Source: Candidatus Krumholzibacteriia bacterium (GTDB lineage: Bacteria > Krumholzibacteriota > Krumholzibacteriia > Krumholzibacteriales > Krumholzibacteriaceae). Taken from it: a DNA stretch of 8,573 nt. Shown here piece by piece: positions 1-5,584 of this stretch (position 1 is its first letter; each line of letters begins with the position of its first letter). The position numbers and the translations under genes are program-made. The stretch is from positions 1 to 8,573 of the forward strand of contig JAQTVX010000072.1 of assembly GCA_028706585.1 (NCBI GenBank), read 5' to 3'. The notes beneath the pieces are model-generated. The model made no database searches and was not told the DNA's origin. It saw only the letters and a program-made list of their open reading frames with translations.

Positions 1-229
1 TGTCGGGGCACTGATCCGCGCCGTCGCAGACGCCGTCGCCGTCGGTATCGCTGGAGCATCCGGTCTCGTTGACCGCGCAGCCTCTGGGCGTATCGGGGCA
101 TCGATCTATGCCGTTGGGAACGCCGTCCTTATCTGTATCGACGGGACAGCCGTCGCCGTCGACGAACGCGCCGAGCGGCGTGTCGGGGCACTTGTCCGCA
201 TCGTCGGCGATGCCGTCCTTATCCTGATC
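1..229 (-). repeat. Three tandem 30-residue thrombospondin type 3 units (90-bp period)
   Basis: Coding repeats inside the outer-membrane protein. Two full 30-residue units begin at residues 346 and 376, and a third at 406 runs off the window edge. The period also shows in the DNA: the 10-mer tgtcggggca occurs at 1 and 181, and tatcggggca at 91, exactly 90 bases apart. Each unit has the acidic DxDxDG start, a CPD(TP) core and extra cysteines. Such repeats bind calcium in characterised proteins; binding here is inferred. Confidence 0.85.
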
Positions 230-1264
230 CTGCGGGAGCACGTTGCCGCCGAACGAGAGCATCAAATAGTAAACGCGATCGGGAAGATTCAGGAACGACG
301 GATTGCTGTCGGAGTTCAGGTTGAAATCGACCCCGAAGGTCAGGCTCGCGCCGTCCTTGGACATGAAGGATACGCCCGGCGTGATCGTGTAGATGTTCTT
401 GTTCCCCGGAAGGTAGTAGGTCGCGGTGTCGGCCTCCGAGAATTCGGCGTTGATGAAGCTCTCCCACTGGAATTCGACGAAGAGTCTCGAATAGTGCATG
501 AGGAACTCGAGACCCGTGCCTAATGTGAACAGGTCGTTGAAGCCGCTCGATTCACCCGCGGGAGACTTCGGGTACGCTGGCGCATAGAACCCGCTCGAAT
601 CGGGGTTGTTGGCGTAGAGAACGCCGTAGCCTTCATCCTCGTTTCTGTTGAACGTGTACCCGACGTTGAGATGAAGCTTCGTCGGAATAACGCTCTTCAC
701 ATCGGTCAAATTGACGGTCGCAAGCCCCTTCACCGTGAAATCCGTCTTGCCTGTCGTGAAACAGGCCTCATCCTTCCCCGTCGGGAAGCTCGCCGCCCCG
801 AGAACGCCGAGTCTGAGGTACTTGGTCGGCGCTGGAGGACTGAACTTGATGAGGAGATCCGTGTCGCCGAGGCCGCCTCTCGTCGTCGTCTCGAATACGT
901 CGGTTACCTTGTAATCATCGCCGACCTGCATGATCCAGTTCTTTACGTTGAGAACGGCGGAAAACTCGACGTAATCGCTGACTCCCAAGGTCAGCGCGGC
1001 CCGCGAATTGAAGAAATGGTAGTCGACCTCGGCCTGGTCGAAGTCGGTGTAATTGAGCCGGCTCCGCGGCCCCTTCGTCAGAGTCTCGCCGCTCTTGTAA
1101 TACGACGTGCCGAGGGAGAAGATGAGCTTCCCCTTCCCCACCGTTCCGGCATCCTGCAGATGGATGAGACCTGCCGTCCCCTTCCACCCATCCTGACCAC
1201 TCGCCGTGCCCGCCGTCAAAATGACGAGTGCAGCAACTGCGAGCATGCGCGCAACTGTCCTCAT
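1..1264 (-). CDS. Outer-membrane beta-barrel protein with thrombospondin type 3 repeats, 3' end outside window (OmpA-like architecture)
   Basis: The gene starts at the ATG at 1264 and stays open for 421 codons to the left edge, so the C-terminus is missing. A strong ribosome site (AGGAGGA, 1271-1277) lies 7 bases upstream. Residues 1-23 form a signal peptide: Arg-2 and Arg-6, a hydrophobic core, then TASG before Gln-24. Residues about 25-340 alternate polar and hydrophobic/aromatic residues in short strands, as in an outer-membrane barrel, with no long hydrophobic helix. From residue 346 come Asp-rich repeats of the DxDxDGxxDxxDxCPDTP type, the thrombospondin type 3 calcium-binding motif. In bacteria such repeats usually link a barrel to a C-terminal OmpA peptidoglycan-binding domain; that domain would lie outside the window and is inferred. 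The gene follows the DUF1844 gene by 39 bases and probably shares its promoter. The barrel's substrate, if any, cannot be told. Confidence 0.85.
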   Translation of the reverse strand, partial: MRTVARMLAVAALVILTAGTASGQDGWKGTAGLIHLQDAGTVGKGKLIFSLGTSYYKSGETLTKGPRSRLNYTDFDQAEVDYHFFNSRAALTLGVSDYVEFSAVLNVKNWIMQVGDDYKVTDVFETTTRGGLGDTDLLIKFSPPAPTKYLRLGVLGAASFPTGKDEACFTTGKTDFTVKGLATVNLTDVKSVIPTKLHLNVGYTFNRNEDEGYGVLYANNPDSSGFYAPAYPKSPAGESSGFNDLFTLGTGLEFLMHYSRLFVEFQWESFINAEFSEADTATYYLPGNKNIYTITPGVSFMSKDGASLTFGVDFNLNSDSNPSFLNLPDRVYYLMLSFGGNVLPQDQDKDGIADDADKCPDTPLGAFVDGDGCPVDTDKDGVPNGIDRCPDTPRGCAVNETGCSSDTDGDGVCDGADQCPD

Positions 1265-1270
1265 ATCTGC

Positions 1271-1277
1271 TCCTCCT
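1271..1277 (-). promoter_or_regulatory. Ribosome binding site of the outer-membrane protein gene
   Basis: AGGAGGA read on the minus strand, 6-7 bases before the ATG at 1264. It is a near-perfect Shine-Dalgarno site and fixes this start just ahead of the signal peptide. Confidence 0.8.
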
Positions 1278-1303
1278 GGATAAGAGTCTCAAACCAATCG
1301 GAT

Positions 1304-1636
1304 CTACTCGCTTTTCTTCCCGTCATCCAGCCCCTCGGTATCTCCGGGCCCGCCGCCATCTCCTCGTTTCGATTCGTCGATGTAATTCATCTGCAGCTCC
1401 GTTACGACGGCGTCGAGGATTCTCTTTTCCTCGCTCTCACAGTTCCCTGCGGTCTTCTCTCTGATCATCGCGAGCATGTCGATCGTTATCTGCGCTTGCC
1501 GCAAATCCCGTTCCACATTGCCCGTTATGGGATTGACCAACTTTCCGAGCTGCTGAAGCGCGAGCGTCTCGAACATTGCGATGAGGTGTCTGAAGAGGAA
1601 CGAATCACGTTCCCTATTGTCGACATCTTGAGCCAT
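1304..1636 (-). CDS. DUF1844 domain-containing small protein
   Basis: This 110-residue protein has the DUF1844 pattern as I remember it: an N-terminal helix (FRHLIAMFETLALQQLGKL, about 15-33), then NPITG (35-39), then a helix with QAQITIDMLAMIREKT (47-62) and a closing ILDAVVTELQMNYI helix (73-86). The last 20 or so residues are Gly/Asp/Lys-rich and probably disordered. No signal peptide, membrane segment or catalytic motif is visible, so it should be a small cytoplasmic helical protein. The family function is unknown to me. The ATG at 1636 has a GGGGGG ribosome site 8 bases upstream and a promoter ending about 27 bases upstream. It is the first gene of a probable two-gene operon with the outer-membrane protein. 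Confidence 0.85.
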   Translation of the reverse strand: MAQDVDNRERDSFLFRHLIAMFETLALQQLGKLVNPITGNVERDLRQAQITIDMLAMIREKTAGNCESEEKRILDAVVTELQMNYIDESKRGDGGGPGDTEGLDDGKKSE

Positions 1637-1662
1637 CGCTCATTCCCCCCTGATTCGAGCCG

Positions 1663-1691
1663 ACTATAGAAACATGCAGTAATTCCGTCAA
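1663..1691 (-). promoter_or_regulatory. Sigma70-type promoter of the DUF1844/outer-membrane protein operon
   Basis: On the minus strand the -35 box is TTGACG (1691-1686) and the -10 box is TATAGT (1668-1663), each one or two bases from consensus, with a 17-base spacer. Transcription would start near 1656, giving a leader of about 20 bases that includes the ribosome site. A palindrome (1692-1705) abuts the -35 box. Confidence 0.75.
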
Positions 1692-1705
1692 TTGAAAATA
1701 TTCAA
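1692..1705. promoter_or_regulatory. Inverted repeat touching the -35 box (possible operator)
   Basis: TTGAA-AATA-TTCAA is a perfect 5-bp inverted repeat with a 4-base centre, placed directly upstream of the DUF1844 -35 box. A repressor or activator could bind here. It is AT-rich and short, so chance is possible. It is also the tail that follows the hairpin at 1710-1741. Confidence 0.3.
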
Positions 1706-1709
1706 CGAA

Positions 1710-1741
1710 GAGGCCGCCCGCTCCATGGAGCCGGCGGCCTC
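1710..1741 (-). terminator. Terminator-like hairpin after the regulator pair
   Basis: GAGGCCGCC (1710-1718) pairs perfectly with GGCGGCCTC (1733-1741). Inside, after one C-C mismatch, GCTCC (1720-1724) pairs with GGAGC (1727-1731) around a 2-base centre. It lies 49 bases past the stop of the downstream regulator gene. On the minus strand the stem is followed by TTCGTTGAATATTTTC, which is T-rich but not a clean U-tract, so termination efficiency is uncertain. It separates the regulator unit from the DUF1844 promoter. Confidence 0.65.
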
Positions 1742-1790
1742 CCGCATGCAATAGACCCGATTGATACGACGCGCGGTCCGGTGTCCTCGA

Positions 1791-2354
1791 TCAATCCACC
1801 TTTCGCTCCGAGGCAAACCAGATCATCTTGGCTTGCTCCGTGGCCGACGCGTTCAGGTAGCCATGATCCTGATTCGCAATGAAATAGATGCTGTCCCCCT
1901 CGCCGAGCTCGTACCCCTTCCCCGCCACGTCGAAACGCACCTGTCCCTGCAGCACGAGCGCCGCTTCATCTCCCTCGTGCGCGTGCAAACGAGCCTTTTC
2001 CGAGCGCGCTGGAGCCAGCGTGAGAAGCTGCGCGTTGATTTTTCCGCTCGGTATCGATTTCGTGAGCATCTCCGAGGTCCCCGAGCAGCGTTCGAGTACG
2101 CACTGTTTGCGATCCTCGAAAGCGACGATCGAGACGTCCTCGAGCTCCGCATCCTCGATGAAATACGCCGGGTCGCGGTTGAGCGCTTCGGCGATCCTGA
2201 TGAGCGCTCCGATCGTCGGCGACGTTTTCCCGCGCTCGATCTCGGATATGTGCGTCGCCGAGATGCCCGCCTTCGCCTCCACGTTCTTGAGCGTGAAGTG
2301 CTGGGCCTCTCGAACCTTCTTTATCCTTTTTCCTATTTCATCCTTCGATATCAT
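1791..2354 (-). CDS. XRE-family transcriptional regulator with C-terminal cupin domain (paralog B)
   Basis: This 187-residue one-component regulator has an XRE/Cro-type helix-turn-helix at about residues 6-66. The core SATHISEIERGKTSPTIGAL (32-51) spans the recognition helix and following turn. A cupin_2 beta-barrel follows at about 105-182. The cupin keeps a metal-type ligand set: His-124 and His-126 (HAH), Glu-130 and His-164. Proteins of this build bind a small ligand or metal in the cupin and act on promoters through the HTH; examples from established knowledge are PuuR-like and SutR-like regulators. The effector cannot be read from the sequence. The ATG at 2354 has GGGGAGG 11 bases upstream, a rather long spacing. 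The gene lies 34 bases after its paralog and should be cotranscribed with it, ending at the hairpin at 1710-1741. Confidence 0.88.
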   Translation of the reverse strand: MISKDEIGKRIKKVREAQHFTLKNVEAKAGISATHISEIERGKTSPTIGALIRIAEALNRDPAYFIEDAELEDVSIVAFEDRKQCVLERCSGTSEMLTKSIPSGKINAQLLTLAPARSEKARLHAHEGDEAALVLQGQVRFDVAGKGYELGEGDSIYFIANQDHGYLNASATEQAKMIWFASERKVD

Positions 2355-2388
2355 TGCTCCATGATCCTCCCCAGTACTGCCGGCTCCC

Positions 2389-2949
2389 TCACAGGCTGAA
2401 AGGCGGCAGGGTTATCCAAATCGCCCGGCACTTCGCATCGCCGATGTTGCGCATCGCGTGCGGCTTCGAGGCCTTGTAATGGATACAGTCCCCTTCCTTG
2501 AGAATGTATTTCTCATCCCCGATGATGATCTCCATGACGCCTTTGGTGACGATCGCTAGTTCCTCGCCGTCATGCGTGCTCGTCTCTTCGGGACGTTTTA
2601 TGCCGGGTTCGAGCTCGACCTCGAGAAACGACGTTTTCGGATTCGGAACGTCCTTCGCGAGAGAGAAATATGTCGCGCCCCATTCCTTGAACTGCATCTT
2701 CTTGCGTTTCGATTTGCTCATCACCGAGACCTTGGATACGTTTTGCTTCTCCACGAAATAGGCCACGTCGGTGCCCATTGCTTCGGCTATCTTCGCGAGC
2801 GCTCCGACCGTCGGGGACGTCATGCCCCGCTCGATTTCCGAAACGTGGGTCGCCGAGACCTTTGCCTTGACCTCGATGTCCTTGAGGGTAAGACCTTTCG
2901 AAAGGCGGAATTGCTTTATTCGGGCCCCGATCGCATCCTTGTTGTTCAT
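2389..2949 (-). CDS. XRE-family transcriptional regulator with C-terminal cupin domain (paralog A)
   Basis: This 186-residue regulator has an XRE helix-turn-helix at residues 6-66 (core SATHVSEIERGMTSPTVGAL, 32-51) and a cupin_2 domain at about 105-180. It aligns without gaps to its downstream paralog through His-164. My hand count gives about 41 of 67 identical residues in the HTH part but only about a quarter identical from 68 to 164. The cupin keeps His-126, Glu-130 and His-164, but the first metal-ligand histidine is Ser-124, so the ligand site differs. The ATG at 2949 was chosen over an in-frame start 14 codons upstream: GGAGG sits 5 bases before it and the protein then begins just like its paralog. 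It is the first gene of the regulator operon and divergent from the LPS operon. The effector and targets are unknown; autoregulation is plausible but not shown. Confidence 0.88.
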   Translation of the reverse strand: MNNKDAIGARIKQFRLSKGLTLKDIEVKAKVSATHVSEIERGMTSPTVGALAKIAEAMGTDVAYFVEKQNVSKVSVMSKSKRKKMQFKEWGATYFSLAKDVPNPKTSFLEVELEPGIKRPEETSTHDGEELAIVTKGVMEIIIGDEKYILKEGDCIHYKASKPHAMRNIGDAKCRAIWITLPPFSL

Positions 2950-2972
2950 CCTCTCCTCCCCTTGTTGCCTTT

Positions 2973-2987
2973 GGCTTGAAAAAAGCC
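2973..2987 (-). promoter_or_regulatory. Small inverted repeat in the leader of the regulator operon
   Basis: GGCTT (2973-2977) and AAGCC (2983-2987) form a 5-bp stem around GAAAA. Outside it, TTGC (2965-2968) can pair with GCAA (2988-2991) across a 4-base bulge. It lies between the predicted transcription start (about 3002) and the ribosome site, so it could be an operator for autoregulation or a weak leader hairpin. Support is structural only. Confidence 0.25.
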
Positions 2988-3008
2988 GCAAAATAGTGCT
3001 TGATCTTT

Positions 3009-3037
3009 ATATTAGGACAAAAACCAGCGATTTTCAA
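3009..3037 (-). promoter_or_regulatory. Sigma70-type promoter of the HTH-cupin regulator operon
   Basis: On the minus strand the -35 box is TTGAAA (3037-3032) and the -10 box TAATAT (3014-3009), with a 17-base spacer containing a T-run. Transcription would start near 3002, leaving a leader of about 53 bases before the ATG at 2949. The surrounding sequence is markedly AT-rich compared with the genes. Confidence 0.7.
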
Positions 3038-3162
3038 TAATAAATTGCTCCATGTACAGATAATTCCAAATTAACTTAACTGCATAGCATCAAGCGAATT
3101 GACATCCAAGCAGCAGGATGCGCTGCCGGATTCCCGGGATCAACACATCTCTTTCATAATTC

Positions 3163-3191
3163 TAGACTCGAAATTCCGCATCCGGTATATT
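3163..3191 (+). promoter_or_regulatory. Candidate promoter of the LPS operon
   Basis: TAGACT (3163-3168) and TATATT (3186-3191) with a 17-base spacer give a moderate sigma70-type match; the -35 box fits 4 of 6 bases. Transcription would start near 3198, a few bases before the GGAG ribosome site at 3206-3209 used by the first gene. A perfect TTGACA at 3099-3104 has no -10 box at a suitable distance. The rest of the 2950-3218 intergenic region holds no gene that I can support. Confidence 0.4.
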
Positions 3192-3218
3192 CGATCTCAA
3201 AAGATGGAGTATGTCGCA

Positions 3219-4259
3219 ATGTCGCGGGCCAAGGGCAAAATTCTTATAATCCGCCTGAGCTCCCTCGGGGACCTGATTCTAATGGTGCCCATGCTGAGAG
3301 CGCTTCGAGCGGGCTTCCCCGATCGGGAGATCCATCTCGTCTGCAAGGAAAAATACGCGGGGCTCTTCGAGGGAAGCGATTTCTTCGACCGTTTCGTCAT
3401 AGTGCGGCGCGGCGACCTCAACGAGCTCGTTCGCATCCGGTCCTGGCTGAAAATGGAGAGGTACGATACGATCATCGACGCGCACAACGTGATCCGCAGC
3501 AACATCCTCCTCCATACTCTGCGCGCGGACCGCAAGCTCCAGATTCAGAAGAACGAGATGAAGAAGTTGATGCTGATCCTCTTCAAGAAGAACCTATACT
3601 CGCATATGGTTTCCCAGGCCTCGAGATACGCAGCGCTCGCTGGCGCGATGGGTGTTGAGATGAGCGAGGCCTGCGCCGAGTTGCCGGTGCCCCCGGCCGC
3701 CGCACGGGGTGCGGAGAACGCGCTGGCGAGAGCGGGCCGGAGCGGAAGGCCTCTCGTCGCCTTTGCGCCGGGCGCCCGATGGAGAACAAAGCGGTGGCCC
3801 GATGAATGCTATGCCGAGCTCATCGCCGGAGTCTCGCGACGTGGCTGGGAAAGCGTCCTCATAGGGGGCGCGGAAGATTCGACGGCGAACGCCTCGATAG
3901 CCCGCATGTCCGGCGCGGCATCAATCGATCTCACCGGAGCGCTGTCCGTCATCGAATCGGCCGCCCTGCTCAAGCGCTGCGAAGCTCTCGTGACGAATGA
4001 CTCGGCGCCCCTCCATCTCGCTGAAGCGGTTGGCAAGCCGGTCCTTGCGTTTTTCGGCCCGACGGTGAAGGAATTCGGATATTTTCCACAGCATGCGCGA
4101 AGCATGGTCCTCGAGACCGCGCTGCCGTGCCGCCCTTGCTCGAGAAACGGCGCGAGGCCTTGCCAGTATGGAACACGGGAATGCCTTACGGCGATAAAGG
4201 TTCCCTACGCGCTCGAAAAGCTCCTCGGCATTCTGGAAGAAACGCGGAGAACCTCATGA
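3219..4259 (+). CDS. Glycosyltransferase family 9 protein, ADP-heptose:LPS heptosyltransferase type
   Basis: This 346-residue GT-B enzyme should transfer heptose from an ADP-heptose donor to the inner core of LPS on the cytoplasmic face of the inner membrane. The N-terminus has the family signature ILIIRLSSLGDLILMVP (8-24), in which Asp-18 matches the conserved catalytic Asp. The C-terminal Rossmann half has APGARWRTKRWP (183-194) and VTNDSAPLHLAEAVGKP (258-274) followed by FFGPT, the donor-binding region. Near the end are four cysteines (304, 307, 315, 322), common in this family. The length is usual. The ATG at 3219 was chosen because GGAG (3206-3209) is 9 bases upstream and the start matches the family; an in-frame ATG at 3204 lacks a good ribosome site. 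The stop overlaps the waaA start (ATGA, 4256-4259). Whether it adds the first or second heptose (WaaC- or WaaF-like) cannot be settled here; another acceptor sugar is possible. Confidence 0.9.
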   Translation: MSRAKGKILIIRLSSLGDLILMVPMLRALRAGFPDREIHLVCKEKYAGLFEGSDFFDRFVIVRRGDLNELVRIRSWLKMERYDTIIDAHNVIRSNILLHTLRADRKLQIQKNEMKKLMLILFKKNLYSHMVSQASRYAALAGAMGVEMSEACAELPVPPAAARGAENALARAGRSGRPLVAFAPGARWRTKRWPDECYAELIAGVSRRGWESVLIGGAEDSTANASIARMSGAASIDLTGALSVIESAALLKRCEALVTNDSAPLHLAEAVGKPVLAFFGPTVKEFGYFPQHARSMVLETALPCRPCSRNGARPCQYGTRECLTAIKVPYALEKLLGILEETRRTS

Positions 4260-5575
4260 CGCTCCAGCTCGCCGCATACGATGCCATCATTCGCCTGGCG
4301 GCGTTCGGGGCCCGCGCCGCAGCGCCATTCAACGATAAGATCGCCGAAGGACTCAAGGGGCGCGAGGGATTCAAGGCCCGCTGGAGCGAACAAGCCCTCG
4401 CGTTCGAGAGGAAAGGGCGCCTCATCTGGTTTCATGTGTCCTCCGTCGGCGAATTCGAGCAAGCCAAACCGGTCATCAATCTCCTTTCTGGGAGACTGGG
4501 CCCATCGCTTGAAATAGCCCTGACGTTTTTTTCCCCGTCCGGCATGCGGTATTACCGGAGCTTCGACAGTTCGAAAAAGATCCCCTCCATCAAGTTCCTC
4601 GAATACCTCCCCGTGGACACCGCCCACAACGCGCGTTTCTGCCTCGATACGCTCAGGCCCGACATGCTCGTATTCGTAAAATTCGACATCTGGCCGAATC
4701 TGCTCATCGAGGCCTCGCGCCGAAAGATCCCGCTGGTCCTGGTTTCCGGCACTCTCTCGCCCGGCTCGCGCCGACTCTCATGGGCAGCCAAACGCTTCTA
4801 TGGCGATCTATACTCGAGGCTCAGCGCCGTCGCGGCGATCTCGCGAGAGGATGCCGAGCGCTTCGAAAGGCATTCCTCCGGCGCGGCGGAGATCACGGTC
4901 GCCGGGGACACCCGTTTCGATCAGGTGTGCCAACGGGTCGATAACTCGTCGGTGAAACTCCCCGCGGCGATCGCGGCGGGCGGAAGAACCTGGATCATAG
5001 CGGGGAGCACCTGGCCGAGGGACGAAGAAATCGTCATTCCGGGCTTCGCCGATTTGATGCGCTCTCATCCCGGAGCTGGTCTCATCATCGTTCCGCACGA
5101 GCCGACGAAGGAACGGCTGGCCCAGATACGCGGCGCCCTCGATGCATCGAATCTCTCCTACCACCTCCTTTCGAGTCTGGTCGACGATTCGCGCTTGACG
5201 GAGCCCGTCATCCTCGCCGACGGCGTCGGTTACCTCGCAGAGCTCTACCGCGCGGGCGTGCTGGCTTACGTCGGCGGGAGTTTCACTACCGGCGTGCACA
5301 ACGTGATGGAGCCGGCCGTGCTGAAGCTGAGCGTTTTCTTCGGTCCGCGGATCGACAACTCGTACGAGGCGCGCAAGCTTGTCGATCTCGGGAGCGGGAA
5401 GATCGTGGAGACGGCACGGGATTTCAGCCGGGAGCTCGGCGCGCTCATCTCGGACCCGGCTCTGGCCGAGGCAAAGGGCGCCGCCGCCGCGCACTTCGTA
5501 CGAAATCATTGCGGAGCAGCCGTCGTTTGCGTAGATTTGATTGAAAAATATCTCAAACGAGACACTCAAGACTAG
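4256..5575 (+). CDS. waaA: 3-deoxy-D-manno-octulosonic acid (Kdo) transferase
   Basis: This 439-residue GT30 enzyme transfers Kdo from CMP-Kdo to the lipid A precursor, the first step of LPS core building, at the inner membrane. The N-terminal Rossmann half has HVSSVGEFEQAKP (60-72) with the likely catalytic base Glu-66, and FVKFDIWPNLL (140-150). The C-terminal half has VAGDTRFDQV (215-224), AGSTWPRDEE (249-258), LIIVPHEPTKER (276-287), and VGGSFTTGVHNVMEPAV (339-355) followed by FFGPRIDN. The N-terminus is weakly hydrophobic and could lie on the membrane, but no clear membrane helix is seen. Several motifs match the Bacteroidota-type protein better than the enterobacterial one. The start at 4256 has GGAG 6 bases upstream and overlaps the previous stop by 4 bases, indicating translational coupling; the longer in-frame opening from 4127 would overlap the GT9 gene by 130 bases. 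How many Kdo residues it adds cannot be read. Confidence 0.93.
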   Translation: MTLQLAAYDAIIRLAAFGARAAAPFNDKIAEGLKGREGFKARWSEQALAFERKGRLIWFHVSSVGEFEQAKPVINLLSGRLGPSLEIALTFFSPSGMRYYRSFDSSKKIPSIKFLEYLPVDTAHNARFCLDTLRPDMLVFVKFDIWPNLLIEASRRKIPLVLVSGTLSPGSRRLSWAAKRFYGDLYSRLSAVAAISREDAERFERHSSGAAEITVAGDTRFDQVCQRVDNSSVKLPAAIAAGGRTWIIAGSTWPRDEEIVIPGFADLMRSHPGAGLIIVPHEPTKERLAQIRGALDASNLSYHLLSSLVDDSRLTEPVILADGVGYLAELYRAGVLAYVGGSFTTGVHNVMEPAVLKLSVFFGPRIDNSYEARKLVDLGSGKIVETARDFSRELGALISDPALAEAKGAAAAHFVRNHCGAAVVCVDLIEKYLKRDTQD

Positions 5576-5584
5576 GATAGGCAG

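Noticed and set aside
1..229. CRISPR-like regular repeat
   Set aside because: The 90-bp period is in frame and encodes Asp-rich protein repeats; there are no short identical repeats with unique spacers.
671..1669. Long open frame on the plus strand across the outer-membrane and DUF1844 genes
   Set aside because: It is antisense to two well-supported genes with their own ribosome sites and promoter. The protein is Arg-rich without domain logic, as expected for a GC-rich shadow.
1761..2399. 212-codon open frame antisense to HTH-cupin paralog B
   Set aside because: It is Arg-rich and mirrors a clear regulator gene; it runs through the intergenic hairpin side without a ribosome site.
2950..2991. 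ATG at 2991 as start of paralog A
   Set aside because: The 14 added residues have no counterpart in the paralog, and the strong GGAGG sits ahead of the ATG at 2949.
3110..3126. GCAGC/GCTGC hairpin as terminator or riboswitch ahead of the LPS operon
   Set aside because: It has only a 5-bp stem, lies upstream of the candidate promoter, and has no U-tract or conserved riboswitch core.
3099..3218. TTG start giving the GT9 enzyme 40 extra residues
   Set aside because: There is no ribosome site, the family begins close to the ILIIRLSSLGD motif, and the candidate promoter would lie inside the extension.
4808..5569. 253-codon open frame antisense to waaA
   Set aside because: It has no recognisable domain or ribosome site, and the plus-strand frame carries all WaaA motifs.
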